Shown piece by piece: positions 1-7,678 of a DNA stretch of 38,210 nucleotides. The stretch lies in contig NZ_RAWB01000020.1 of assembly GCF_003612055.1 (NCBI RefSeq), positions 1-38,210 of the forward strand, given 5' to 3'. Position 1 is the first letter of the stretch; the number at the start of each line of letters is the position of its first letter. Both the position numbers and the translations under genes were made by a program. The stretch is from Corallococcus llansteffanensis (lineage in GTDB: Bacteria; Myxococcota; Myxococcia; Myxococcales; Myxococcaceae). The notes under the pieces are model-generated. The model worked only from the letters and a program-made list of their open reading frames with translations. It was not told the origin of the DNA and did no database searches.

Positions 1-964
1 CCCGCCCTCCGTCCAGCGCCTCGGCGGGGCCCGAGGGGCAGTCCGTGCTGACGATGGGGCACCCCAGCGCGAGCGCCTCCAGGAGCACCATGGGCAGCCC
101 CTCGAAGCGCGAGGAGAGGGCGAACGCGGTGGCCCGCCCCATCAGCGCATGCGGGTTGTCCGCGAAGCCCGGCATGAACACCGAAGCCTCCACGCCCAGT
201 TCGCGCACCAGCGCCTTCAGTTCCGCCTCCAGCGACCCCACGCCCAGGATGAGCAGGTGCGTGTCCCGCCCGGCTGCCTGCATCCGGGCATGCGCGCGGA
301 TGAGCATGTCGAAGGACTTCTGCGCCTCCAGCCGGCCCACGGCGATGACCACCGGTTTCTGGAACACCGGCACGGCCCACTCCGGCAGGGGCGCCCGGGC
401 CGCGGCGCGGACCCGGACAGCGTCCACGAAGTTGGGGATGACCTCCAGCCGCTCACGGTCCACGTTCACCAGCTCCGCGAACGCCTTCGCGGAGTCGTAG
501 CCGCACGCCACGATGCGGTCCATGCCCGGGTACAACACCCGCAGGCCCCAGAGCTGCCGGCGCGGCTGCTCGTGGTGGAACGCCCCCCAGTCGAAGTGCA
601 CCATCCCCAGCACCGGCTTGCCGAGCATCGCCCCGGCCATCCGCGCCAGCAGCGCCGCCCGCCCCTCCTGCCCCGACACGATGATGTCCGCGTTGCGTGC
701 CTCGCGGAACAGGCGCCAGAGCATCCGCGGCAGCTCCCAGCGCCGGTAGGCGTCCACGCCCACGCCCCACGAGATGGGCACGTCCGCGGGGATGCGGTCC
801 CGCGTGTCGGGCGGCGGCGGCCCGTGGTGGAAGAACAACGAAGGGTCGAACCGCTCGCGGTCCAGGCCCGCCAGCACGTTGCACACCGAGCGCTCGATGC
901 CTCCCGTCCCCATGAAGACGAGCGTGAACAACACGCGTCGTCTCGCGGGCACCGGTGCCGTCAT
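1..964 (-). CDS. GT4-type glycosyltransferase, C-terminus cut off by the window edge
   Basis: The frame is open from an ATG at 964 to the left edge (321 residues visible). The start reads MTAPVPARRRVLFTLVFMG and runs into a GT-B N-terminal glycine loop (GTGGIERS, about residues 19-26). The second Rossmann half begins at VIAVGRLEAQKSF. The nucleotide-sugar signature EGLPMVLLEALALGCP, an E-x7-E motif, lies near residue 300. These are hallmarks of the GT4 family, retaining transferases that add a sugar from an NDP-sugar to a lipid-linked or polysaccharide acceptor at the cytoplasmic membrane. It lies 55 bp downstream of the acyltransferase gene on the same strand, so it is probably the third gene of an operon starting at 2995. 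The RBS is weak. Donor and acceptor cannot be told from sequence, and only about the last 50 residues should be missing. Confidence 0.9.
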   Translation of the reverse strand, partial: MTAPVPARRRVLFTLVFMGTGGIERSVCNVLAGLDRERFDPSLFFHHGPPPPDTRDRIPADVPISWGVGVDAYRRWELPRMLWRLFREARNADIIVSGQEGRAALLARMAGAMLGKPVLGMVHFDWGAFHHEQPRRQLWGLRVLYPGMDRIVACGYDSAKAFAELVNVDRERLEVIPNFVDAVRVRAAARAPLPEWAVPVFQKPVVIAVGRLEAQKSFDMLIRAHARMQAAGRDTHLLILGVGSLEAELKALVRELGVEASVFMPGFADNPHALMGRATAFALSSRFEGLPMVLLEALALGCPIVSTDCPSGPAEALDGGR

Positions 965-1019
965 TTCTCGCTGCGCCCGCAGGTTCAATGCTCGAGAGTC
1001 CTGGAAAGAAACGTTTTTC

Positions 1020-2186
1020 TCATTCTCCCGCACGACGCGCGAGCGTCCGGCGGGCCCACCCCTGGAGTTGCTCGTTGCTCAATAGCTCACGCACCTTGCG
1101 ATAGGTAGCGAAGGCGGCACGGCCGCGCCACTCAGGAGACAATTGCAGGGCGTCGTGCGACTGGATCTCCCGGGGGCCCCAACGCAGCTTCGACACATCC
1201 CGGCCCGACGACAGGTGGGCCACCGACAGCCCCTGGGCGATGGCGTACTGGAGCGCCTCCGCCACGGTGGTGGTCATCACGCTGTAGTCGCCCCAGCGGG
1301 GCTCGTAGCCGGAGTAGTAGAGGTAGAGCGCGCCGCCCAGCACGAAGCCCACGCGCGCCGCGACCACCGCCCCGCCGATACACAGTTGAAACACCCGCAC
1401 GGCGTCCTGGCGGGCAAGCTCACCGCACAGCGCCTGGAGGAAGCCCCGCGCCTGCGAGGACGCGAACACGTCCCGGTGCGACACCCCCGCGTCCGTCGCG
1501 GTCGCGCGGGCCTGGTGGAGGCGGAAGAAGGCCTCCAGCGCCGGCGGGATGTCCTCCGGCGCGCGCGCGACCGCGAAGGTGAAGGCGTGCCCGTCGCGCT
1601 TGAGGGAGTTGTAGCACTTGCGCAGCGACTCCTTGATGTTGCGCGAGCGGCTGGCCTTGAACGCCTCCCACGTCGGGGCCAGGGGCAGCACGTACGCGGG
1701 CACCTCGCGCAGGGGCGTGAGCGGGGCCAGGCGAGACAGCTCCCCCGGCGCGGGGCCGTCCAGCGCGAGGCCGCTCCAGAGGATCCAATCCCACTCGCTC
1801 GCGTGCTCGCGCAGGTGGCGCGTGACGGCGGCCCACGCGGAGGCCTCCCACTCCGGCGCGCAGAGCAGGCCGCGCAGTTCCGTGACGTTGGGGTCCGCGC
1901 CCAGGAACTGGAGCACCCGTGCGCGCACGGGGCCGGAGCCCGGGCGTTCGGTGCGCATCAGCGGCGCCACGGCGCGGAGCGTGCCGTCGCGGTCGCGCAG
2001 CGCGAGCACGAAGAGGTGGTCGCGCACGCTGTGGCGCTGCTCCTGGAAGTGCCGCCACCAGGTGACGTTCCACTCCCAGGTGGCGAAGGGCAGCCCCTGC
2101 CCCGCCGACGCCGCCAGGGCCCGCCACCCGGGCCCCAGCGCGTGGAGCTTCTCCACCGTGTCCACCCGTTCGACGTCCAGGCGCAT
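1020..2186 (-). CDS. CelD/BcsL-family GNAT acyltransferase
   Basis: This 388-residue protein starts at the ATG at 2186, whose last two bases with the next base form the TGA of the upstream glycosyltransferase (ATGA overlap), giving translational coupling. A longer in-frame start exists at 2249 but would invade that gene. The sequence resembles the CelD/BcsL group (Acetyltransf_6, related to FemAB): an N-terminal half with LPFATWEWNVTWWRHF, then a C-terminal GNAT fold with SRNIKESLRKCYNSLKRDG and YLYYSGYEPRWGDYSVMT, ending in HLSSGRDVSKLRWGP. Family members sit in exopolysaccharide and cellulose clusters and are thought to acylate sugar or peptide amines. The substrate is unknown. Placement between two glycosyltransferases supports polysaccharide modification. 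Confidence 0.85.
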   Translation of the reverse strand: MRLDVERVDTVEKLHALGPGWRALAASAGQGLPFATWEWNVTWWRHFQEQRHSVRDHLFVLALRDRDGTLRAVAPLMRTERPGSGPVRARVLQFLGADPNVTELRGLLCAPEWEASAWAAVTRHLREHASEWDWILWSGLALDGPAPGELSRLAPLTPLREVPAYVLPLAPTWEAFKASRSRNIKESLRKCYNSLKRDGHAFTFAVARAPEDIPPALEAFFRLHQARATATDAGVSHRDVFASSQARGFLQALCGELARQDAVRVFQLCIGGAVVAARVGFVLGGALYLYYSGYEPRWGDYSVMTTTVAEALQYAIAQGLSVAHLSSGRDVSKLRWGPREIQSHDALQLSPEWRGRAAFATYRKVRELLSNEQLQGWARRTLARRAGE

Positions 2187-2995
2187 CAGAGCCACCGCAG
2201 GACGGTGCGGGTGGCGAGCCTCAGCGCCGTGAACTCGAGCGCGCCCCACTCGCGCCGGTAGCGCTCGTGGATGAGGCGGTACGCGCTCACGGCCTTCTTC
2301 GCGTCGCGCTCGTTGTGCATCAGCGAGGGCGCGCCGGTGCGGTACTCCAGCACCACCCGGTCCAGGAACACGGCGCCCGCGCGGCGGATGGCGCGCAGGT
2401 AGAAGTCCACGTCCTCCACCAGCGGCAGCCGCGGGTCATAGCCGTCCAGCACGGGGAGCAGCTCGCGGCGGATGAGGCACGCGGAGTTCACCAGCACCGT
2501 GGGCCGGAACATCATGTTCGCCACCAGCCAGCGCCGCGACCCCAGCCGCTGGGCGACGCGGGCCCGGCGCGCCGCGTCCTCGAAGTACGCCGTCTGCCGG
2601 GCGAGCACCTGGGCGTCGTCCCCGAAGGGCTCCACCCGCCCGAACGCCACGCCCCGCTCCGGGTGCGCGTCCAGCGCGTGCGCCAGCGCCTGGTACGCCC
2701 CCGGGGCCACGCGGTCGTCGTCGTCCAGGAAGTGCAGGTAGCGGCCGGTGGCGCGCGGCCAGCCCTCGTTGCGCACCGTGGCGGGGTTGCCGCCGGTGGG
2801 CACGTCGCGCTGGACGTAGCGCACGCGTGCATCCCCCAGCGCCAGGACGGGCTCGCGCGCGGAGCCCTCCGGGCTGTCATCCAGCACCTGCACCTCCACG
2901 CGGACGCCGTCCTGGGACAGCGCGCTCTTCACCGCCTCCACCACCAGGGCGGGACGGCGGAACGTGGGCACCACCACGGAGACATCGGGAGTCAT
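2186..2995 (-). CDS. GT2-family glycosyltransferase
   Basis: This 269-residue GT-A transferase opens with MTPDVSVVVPTFRRPA, the canonical GT2 nucleotide-sugar strand. It has VQVLDDSPEG at 36-45, the metal-binding acidic patch HFLDDDD at 88-94 and the late acidic motif VEDVDFY at 193-199. The start at 2995 is favoured over a much longer open frame to 3412 because AGGAGGT lies 6 bases upstream and the GT2 fold begins immediately. It is the first gene of the operon GT2-acyltransferase-GT4 and is divergent from the hydrolase at 3132. It is clearly paralogous to the GT2 at 5358-6218: both share the VVEAxxSAL, GDARVRY, GRYLHFLDDDD and PSLMH segments. No membrane segment is seen. The sugar is unknown. 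Confidence 0.92.
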   Translation of the reverse strand: MTPDVSVVVPTFRRPALVVEAVKSALSQDGVRVEVQVLDDSPEGSAREPVLALGDARVRYVQRDVPTGGNPATVRNEGWPRATGRYLHFLDDDDRVAPGAYQALAHALDAHPERGVAFGRVEPFGDDAQVLARQTAYFEDAARRARVAQRLGSRRWLVANMMFRPTVLVNSACLIRRELLPVLDGYDPRLPLVEDVDFYLRAIRRAGAVFLDRVVLEYRTGAPSLMHNERDAKKAVSAYRLIHERYRREWGALEFTALRLATRTVLRWL

Positions 2996-3131
2996 GAGCG
3001 CACCTCCTGCCAGGACCCACCCGGGTGCGCCAGTACGGGGCAGGACTCGGTCCCCACTTCTTGGAGAAACAACGAACCCGGGGACTCCCCCCGGGAGCCG
3101 AACGCTGGGTATAGGCTCACAAACCATCCTC
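2996..3131. promoter_or_regulatory. Divergent promoter region between GT2 operon and hydrolase
   Basis: This 136-bp spacer must hold the start signals for both directions. On the minus side a strong Shine-Dalgarno (AGGAGGT) sits at its edge. On the plus side TATAGG at about 3111-3116 could be a -10 element for the hydrolase, but no good -35 lies at the right distance. A short dyad, CCCGGGG..CCCCGGG, lies near 3077-3096. Nothing decisive was recognised. Confidence 0.3.
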
Positions 3132-4031
3132 GTGAAGAAACCCATCCATCCCCGCCCCGCCCGCCTCGCCGTGCTCGCCCTGCTGGGCGTCCTCGCGGTG
3201 GCCGCGGTCATCGCGTACCGCAACGTCCGCACGGCACGCGCCGTGTTGCACCCCGCGCGCCAGTCGGTGAGGCCCCCCGCGGACGGAACGCTCGCGACGC
3301 GCACGGACGTGGCGCTGCGCACGCGCGACGGGCTGACGCTGAAGGGCTGGTACGTGCCGTCGCGCAACCGCGCGGCGGTGGTGGTGATGCATGGCTTCGC
3401 GGAGAACCGCACGCAGATGCTCTTCGAGGCGGAGGCGCTGTCGCGCGCGGGCTACGGCGTGCTGCTCTTCGACTCACGCGGCCACGGTGAGAGCGACGGC
3501 GATTTGGTGACGTGGGGCGACCGCGAGCGCGAGGACCTGCGCGCGGCGGTAGACTTCGTGTCGGGGCGCGCGGACGTGGAGCCATCGCGGCTGGGCGTGC
3601 TGGGATTCTCCATGGGCGGCACCACCGCGCTGCTGGGGGCGCTGGAGGATCCGCGCCTCAAGGCGGTGGCCGCCGCCGGCGCGTACCCGTCCCTGGAGGC
3701 GGACACACGCTACAGCTACGGCAAGTGGGGCCCCTTGAGCGTGCAGCCGGTGCTCTGGACGATGCGCCTGTCCGGCGTGGACGTGGACGCGGTGGACCCC
3801 ATGGCGCACCTGTGTGATTTGAAGGGCCGGCCGCTGCTGCTGATCAACGGCGACGTCGACCCGTACGCGCCCGCGTTCCTCCAGGACGCGCTGTTCCAGG
3901 CCGCGTGTGAACCCAAGGAGTACTGGGTGGTGCCCGGCGCGCACCACGGCGAGTACGCGAAGAAGGCCCCGGCGGAGTACGAGCGCCACCTGCGCGACTT
4001 CTTCGACGCGGCGCTGCTCGGCGGCTCCTGA
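3132..4031 (+). CDS. Membrane-anchored alpha/beta hydrolase
   Basis: This 299-residue protein starts at a GTG at 3132, directly before a basic stretch and one hydrophobic helix (residues 11-28, AVLALLGVLAVAAVIA), so it is probably an inner-membrane-anchored enzyme facing the periplasm. The serine hydrolase triad is visible: nucleophile Ser160 in GFSMGG, Asp in NGDVDP (241 or 243) and His271/272 in GAHHGEY. The oxyanion motif HGF is at 87-89, and GHGESDG at 118-124 is typical of the family. It resembles the broad YqkD/BAAT-like group of alpha/beta hydrolases, whose substrates range from acyl esters to peptides; the substrate here is not predictable. It is transcribed away from the GT2 operon and towards bpt. 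If the bpt slip is corrected, the two genes end 7 bp apart. Confidence 0.88.
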   Translation: MKKPIHPRPARLAVLALLGVLAVAAVIAYRNVRTARAVLHPARQSVRPPADGTLATRTDVALRTRDGLTLKGWYVPSRNRAAVVVMHGFAENRTQMLFEAEALSRAGYGVLLFDSRGHGESDGDLVTWGDREREDLRAAVDFVSGRADVEPSRLGVLGFSMGGTTALLGALEDPRLKAVAAAGAYPSLEADTRYSYGKWGPLSVQPVLWTMRLSGVDVDAVDPMAHLCDLKGRPLLLINGDVDPYAPAFLQDALFQAACEPKEYWVVPGAHHGEYAKKAPAEYERHLRDFFDAALLGGS

Positions 4032-4796
4032 CGCGGGCTCAGGGGGGTCGGGCGACTCGGGCGCGGGCCGCCAGGCGGGTGGGGCGTCCAGCGCGGGCCG
4101 GCCCTCCAGCAGCTCGTGCGGGCGGAAGCCGGCCTTGTAGCGCAGCGAGTCGCACGCGAGCACGCGGTAGCCCAGGTACACGTGCGGGATGCCCCGCTCG
4201 CGCGCCAGCTCCACCTGGAACAGCACGCTCGCCTTGCCCAGCGACAGCCGCGCGTAGGCGGGGTCGTAGAAGAAGTACACCGCGCTCCACGCGCGCGGCA
4301 TCTCGTCGCAGATGCCCAGGCCCACGAGCTTCGGGCCCGCCGGGTCACTGTCGTCGTACCAGGCCACCTCGCGCGCGGACGGGTGCGGGAAGGCGAACTG
4401 GAGCGAGTACTCGCGCGCGCCCAGCTCCGACGCGTCCCACTCGCGCGTCGTCTCCCGGTCCGCGTGCCACGCGCGGTAGAGCGCGAGCCGCTCCTCGTCC
4501 ACGCGCGGCGGCCCCACCTCCACACGCAGGTGCGCGCACGCCGCGCGGGCCCGGCGCTGGCTGCGATTGGGCTGGAAGCCCTCCACCGGCACGCGCAGCG
4601 ACACGCACTCCTGGCACGACGCGCACGCGGGCCGGAAGTACTGCGGCCCGAACCGGCGCCACCCGCGCACGAGCAGGTGCTCGTACTCCTGGGGCGACAC
4701 GTTGCGCATCACCAGCGTCTCCAGGGACGCCTCCCGCCCCGGCAGGTAGCTGCACGGACGCGGCGATTCGATTTCATGTGCCAGCAGGACGGCCAT
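3474..4796 (-). CDS. bpt: Aspartate/glutamate leucyltransferase (Bpt/ATE family) with displaced stop codon
   Basis: Residues 1-252 form a complete bacterial Bpt, which transfers Leu from Leu-tRNA to N-terminal Asp/Glu and feeds proteins into the N-degron pathway. The ATE_N part has PCSYLPGREA and four cysteines (C15, C58, C61, C64 in CASCQEC). The ATE_C part has FFYDP and HVYLGYRVLACDSLRYKAGFRPHELL. The ATG at 4796 has AAAGGAA about 7 bases upstream. Bpt proteins are normally about 240-280 residues, but here the frame stays open to 3474 (440 residues), running antisense through the hydrolase. A TGA at 4039-4041 lies just out of frame directly after a C6 run (plus-strand G 4042-4047); one extra C would end the protein at 252 residues. 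The conserved gene is therefore 4039-4796, and the rest is probably a read-through tail from an indel or sequencing slip. Confidence 0.75.
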   Translation of the reverse strand: MAVLLAHEIESPRPCSYLPGREASLETLVMRNVSPQEYEHLLVRGWRRFGPQYFRPACASCQECVSLRVPVEGFQPNRSQRRARAACAHLRVEVGPPRVDEERLALYRAWHADRETTREWDASELGAREYSLQFAFPHPSAREVAWYDDSDPAGPKLVGLGICDEMPRAWSAVYFFYDPAYARLSLGKASVLFQVELARERGIPHVYLGYRVLACDSLRYKAGFRPHELLEGRPALDAPPAWRPAPESPDPPEPASGAAEQRRVEEVAQVALVLRRGLLRVLAVVRAGHHPVLLGFTRGLEQRVLEERGRVRVDVAVDQQQRPALQITQVRHGVHRVHVHAGQAHRPEHRLHAQGAPLAVAVACVRLQGRVRAGGGHRLEARILQRPQQRGGAAHGESQHAQPRWLHVRAPRHEVYRRAQVLALAVAPRHQIAVALTVAA

Positions 4797-4911
4797 CGGT
4801 GTTCCTTTCCTGTCGGCCCCGGGGCCTCGCGTCAAGCGATGCCTGCCTGCCCGGCGACCCACCCTCCGTCGGAAACGACCCTCCTGCCCGGGTCGTTACG
4901 TATGGGTTGGG

Positions 4912-4927
4912 TGGCACAACGACTGCA
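4912..4927 (+). promoter_or_regulatory. Sigma-54 (-24/-12) promoter
   Basis: The sequence TGGCAC-N6-TGCA matches the sigma-54 consensus TGGCACG-N4-TTGCW at every key base except one T in the -12 box. The GG (4913-4914) and GC (4925-4926) dinucleotides are spaced exactly as required. It points at the small acidic gene whose ATG is at 4973, predicting a transcription start near 4938 and a 5' leader of about 35 bases. Sigma-54 needs an enhancer-binding activator, abundant in myxobacteria, so the gene is probably tightly conditional. No activator gene lies in the window. Confidence 0.7.
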
Positions 4928-4972
4928 AGCCACCGGATGACGCCGTACCGGTTGCGGAGAGGACGAACGCAC

Positions 4973-5149
4973 ATGGCCCGCGAAGAACTGCACCCCGGAT
5001 GGCTGCTCCAGGACCCCGCCGAAGAGTCGGATGTCGTCGCCGACGCGGAGGCCTTCTCCGAGGAGGACGGCCCGCAACTCTTCATCGCTTCGGTGGGCGA
5101 CCTGCCGGACGAAGAGGACCCGTTCGAGTGCGCCATCGCCAGCTTTTGA
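4973..5149 (+). CDS. Small acidic protein, 58 residues, sigma-54 controlled
   Basis: The ORF starts MAREELHPGWLLQDPAEE and ends DPFECAIASF. It has 17 Asp/Glu against a single Arg and no Lys, one Cys near the C-terminus, no signal peptide and no membrane segment. GGAGAGGA lies about 10 bases before the ATG. A near-consensus sigma-54 promoter ends 45 bp upstream, strong evidence that the gene is real and regulated. I do not recognise the family. Acidic mini-proteins of this kind can be protein-binding regulators, DNA mimics or modified peptides, and none of these can be chosen from sequence. It lies divergent from bpt and 208 bp before the second GT2 gene. Confidence 0.6.
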   Translation: MAREELHPGWLLQDPAEESDVVADAEAFSEEDGPQLFIASVGDLPDEEDPFECAIASF

Positions 5150-5357
5150 CGCACCGCGAATGGAGCGGGCAGGCAGCCACGGTGTGGCAGCGCTGTCACG
5201 CCCCGGGCTGAAAAACCTGCGGGGCCTGGCGCAAAACCAGCGGTAGGAACTTCCAAGAAATCGCGAGGCAGGTCCCCGAGCGGCGGAAGGGCCGCCGGTG
5301 CGGGCCCGCCGTCCTGCTGGCTTCTCAGCCGTGGGGCGCCACCGGTATAAGGCCGGC
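5150..5357 (+). other. Spacer between small acidic gene and GT2, with one dyad
   Basis: No ORF is convincing here. The spacer contains a near-perfect 16-bp dyad, GTGgCAGCGCTGtCAC at 5184-5199, that could be an operator or a short stem for the upstream transcript, and a smaller CTGG..CCAG repeat near 5226-5240. No clear -35/-10 or second sigma-54 site precedes the GT2 gene at 5358. Confidence 0.35.
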
Positions 5358-6218
5358 ATGTCCCAGATTGACGTCTCGGTGGTGATGCCGACGTACAAGC
5401 GCGAGAAGGAAGTGGTGGAGGCCATCCACTCCGCGCTGCGTCAGGAAGGCGTCCAGGTGGAGGTGCTGGTCCTGGACGACACGGCCGAGGGCACCGCGCG
5501 GCAGGCGGTGCAAGGCATTGGTGATGCCCGGGTGCGCTACTTCCAGCAGGAGGTGCCGTCACGCGGCCGGCCCGCGCTGGTGCGCAACCACGGGGCCACG
5601 CTGGCGAAGGGCCGCTACCTGCACTTCCTGGACGACGACGACCTGCTGGCGGAGGGCGCGCTCCAGGCGATGGTGTCCGCCCTGGACGCGCGGCCGGACG
5701 CGGGCGTCGCGGTGGGCTGGGTGGTGCCCTTCAGCGAGGACCCGGAGTGGCTGGAGGACAAGAGCAGCTACTTCGAGCGCGTCGCCAGGGTGGGGGCCAC
5801 CACGCCCAACAGCGCGTGGACGGTGGCGCACATCCTGTTCCTGGGCACGCTGTACGTGAACTCCGCGTGCATGGTGCGCCGCGACTACTTCCAGCCGCTG
5901 GGCGGGTTCGACCCGAACATCCCCGTCTACGAGGACGTGGACTTCTACATGCGCGGCATCCGCCGCTACGGCCACGTCTACGTCAACCGCCCCATCCTCA
6001 ACTACCGGGTGGGCAAGCCGTCGCTGATGCACGACCTGGGCAAGAAGGGCGAGAAGGTGGAGAAGTCCGTGGCGGAGTCCAACGCCATCATCCACAACAA
6101 GTACCGGCGCGAGCACGGAGAGCTGGAGTACCGCCTGCTGCAGCTCGCCACGCGCGCGCTCAAGAAGCGCTTCGAATTGACGCGCTACCTCCCCCTCAAG
6201 CTGCCCCGCGCCTCGTGA
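5358..6218 (+). CDS. GT2-family glycosyltransferase (paralogue of the 2186-2995 gene)
   Basis: This 286-residue GT-A transferase begins MSQIDVSVVMPTYKRE. It carries VLVLDD at 36-41, GDARVRY at about 55-61, the metal-binding HFLDDDD at 89-95 and VYEDVDFY about 105 residues later. A 20-residue longer frame exists, but the GT2 core starts exactly at this Met. It is strikingly similar to the GT2 on the opposite strand at 2186-2995, so the two flank the hydrolase-bpt-small-gene block as an inverted pair. Its stop overlaps the start of the decarboxylase (GTGA), implying one transcript and coupled translation. The C-terminal basic tail (RALKKRFELTRYLPLK) may associate with the membrane. Sugar specificity is unknown. 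Confidence 0.92.
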   Translation: MSQIDVSVVMPTYKREKEVVEAIHSALRQEGVQVEVLVLDDTAEGTARQAVQGIGDARVRYFQQEVPSRGRPALVRNHGATLAKGRYLHFLDDDDLLAEGALQAMVSALDARPDAGVAVGWVVPFSEDPEWLEDKSSYFERVARVGATTPNSAWTVAHILFLGTLYVNSACMVRRDYFQPLGGFDPNIPVYEDVDFYMRGIRRYGHVYVNRPILNYRVGKPSLMHDLGKKGEKVEKSVAESNAIIHNKYRREHGELEYRLLQLATRALKKRFELTRYLPLKLPRAS

Positions 6219-7678
6219 AAGGCCTGTCCCCCGTGAGCCTGCGTCGTCGTCTCGTTGGAACCGCCAAGCGGCAGCTGAAGCAGACCCTGGGGCCCGTGGT
6301 GCAGCGCGCGATGGCCCCCGCGCGCGCCTTCCTCCCCCCGGAGACGTGGAGCCTGGAGTCCCGGGCCGGCCAGGGCCTGTCGCTGGAAGGCGTGTCGCTG
6401 TCCCAGCTCGTGCGGGAGTACGGCTCGCCGCTTCACGTGGTGCACCTGGCCGCGCTGAGCCGCAACGCGGACGCCTTCCAAGCGGTGCCCCCGGGCGCCG
6501 CGGGCGGCTGCGAAGTGTATTACTCCTACAAGACGAACCCCGTGCCCGGCGTGCTGTCCGCGCTGCACGCGCGAGGGGTGGGCGCGGAGGTGATCTCCGC
6601 GTACGAGCTGTGGCTCGCGCTCAAGCTGGGCGTGGCGCCGGAGCGCATCGTCTACAACGGCCCGGTGAAGTCGGACGCGTCCATCCGCGAGTCCATCACC
6701 CGGGGCATCGGCCTGCTGGCGGCGAACCACGTCGAGGAGCTGGACGTTTTTGCGCGGCACGCGCAGGAATTGCGCAAGCGCCCGCGCGTCGCGGTGCGGG
6801 TGACGACGGCGCAGGGCTGGACGTCACAGTTCGGCACCCCCATCACGGGCGGCATGGCGCTGGCGGCGTACCGCAAGGCGCTGGCCCTGGAGACGCTGGA
6901 CGTGGTGGGGCTGCACGCACACCGGGGCGAGCTCATCCGCACGGAGGCGGAGCTGGAAGGCTTCGTCAGCGCCGTGCTGGACTTCGCGGACGAGCTGCAC
7001 CGGGAGCTGGGGCTGGACCTGGAGGTGCTGGACCTGGGCGGCAGCCTGTGCACGCCGACGGTGGAGCACATCGAGCAGAAGGACTGGCGACTCAACCTCA
7101 CCTTCCAGCGCGACCTGCCCGCGCCGGACTTCGCGGCGGCGCTCTCCATCGAGCGCTACGTGGCGAAGGTGGTGTCCCAGGTGGAGGCGCACTACGCGAA
7201 GCAGGGCCGCGCGCGCCCGCGCATCTTCCTGGAGCCGGGCCGGGCGATGACGGGCAACACGCAGCTCTTGCTGGGCCGCGTGCACGCGCTGAAGGACGGC
7301 GGCGAGCGCACCTGGGCGGTGCTCGACATGGGCATCAACCACGCGGAGTGCGTGCGCAACGAGTACCACCAGCTCTTCCACGTCGAGCGGCCGGACGCGC
7401 CCTCGCACCGGGCCTACACGGTGGTGGGCCCCATCTGCACCCCGGGCGACACGCTGTACCACGCGGTGCGGCTGCCGGAACTGAAGGTGGGCGACACGCT
7501 GGCCATCATGGACGCGGGCGCGTACTTCGTGCCCTTCGGCACGTCCTTCTCCTTCCCACAGCCGGCCATCGTCGGCGTGGAGGGCGGCCAGGTGCGCGTG
7601 CTGCGCCGGGCGGAGACGAACGAGGACCTGGTCACCTTCGACGACCCGGTCCCCGCCCCGTCCCGCGCGGCCCGCTAG
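6215..7678 (+). CDS. PLP-dependent decarboxylase, DAP/ornithine (fold type III) family
   Basis: This 487-residue protein starts at a GTG overlapping the GT2 stop; a GTG at 6233 is an alternative. After about 65 leader residues comes the alanine-racemase-type barrel: Lys106 in YYSYKTNP binds PLP, His234/236 lie in GLHAHRGE, the phosphate-binding GG is in LDLGGSLC (275-276) and EPGR is at 340-343. In the C-terminal beta domain Cys408 (PICTPGDTL) and Tyr437 (DAGAYFVPFG) match the partner-subunit active-site residues of diaminopimelate and ornithine decarboxylases. It lacks the usual lysA surroundings and sits with glycosyltransferases and a convergent ATP-grasp gene, so a specialised role making an amine or amino acid for a glycan or small molecule is likely (inference). 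It shares a CTAG with the ATP-grasp gene at the 3' end. Confidence 0.88.
   Translation: MKGLSPVSLRRRLVGTAKRQLKQTLGPVVQRAMAPARAFLPPETWSLESRAGQGLSLEGVSLSQLVREYGSPLHVVHLAALSRNADAFQAVPPGAAGGCEVYYSYKTNPVPGVLSALHARGVGAEVISAYELWLALKLGVAPERIVYNGPVKSDASIRESITRGIGLLAANHVEELDVFARHAQELRKRPRVAVRVTTAQGWTSQFGTPITGGMALAAYRKALALETLDVVGLHAHRGELIRTEAELEGFVSAVLDFADELHRELGLDLEVLDLGGSLCTPTVEHIEQKDWRLNLTFQRDLPAPDFAAALSIERYVAKVVSQVEAHYAKQGRARPRIFLEPGRAMTGNTQLLLGRVHALKDGGERTWAVLDMGINHAECVRNEYHQLFHVERPDAPSHRAYTVVGPICTPGDTLYHAVRLPELKVGDTLAIMDAGAYFVPFGTSFSFPQPAIVGVEGGQVRVLRRAETNEDLVTFDDPVPAPSRAAR

Noticed and set aside
4079-4972. Long plus-strand extension upstream of the small acidic gene
   Set aside because: The extension is antisense to bpt and very Arg/Pro-rich; the sigma-54 promoter lies inside it, so translation should start at 4973.
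4973-5149. Small acidic protein as a RiPP precursor
   Set aside because: No core-like repeat and no lanthionine, YcaO or radical-SAM enzyme nearby. The ATP-grasp gene is 2.5 kb away, of another subfamily, and on the other strand.
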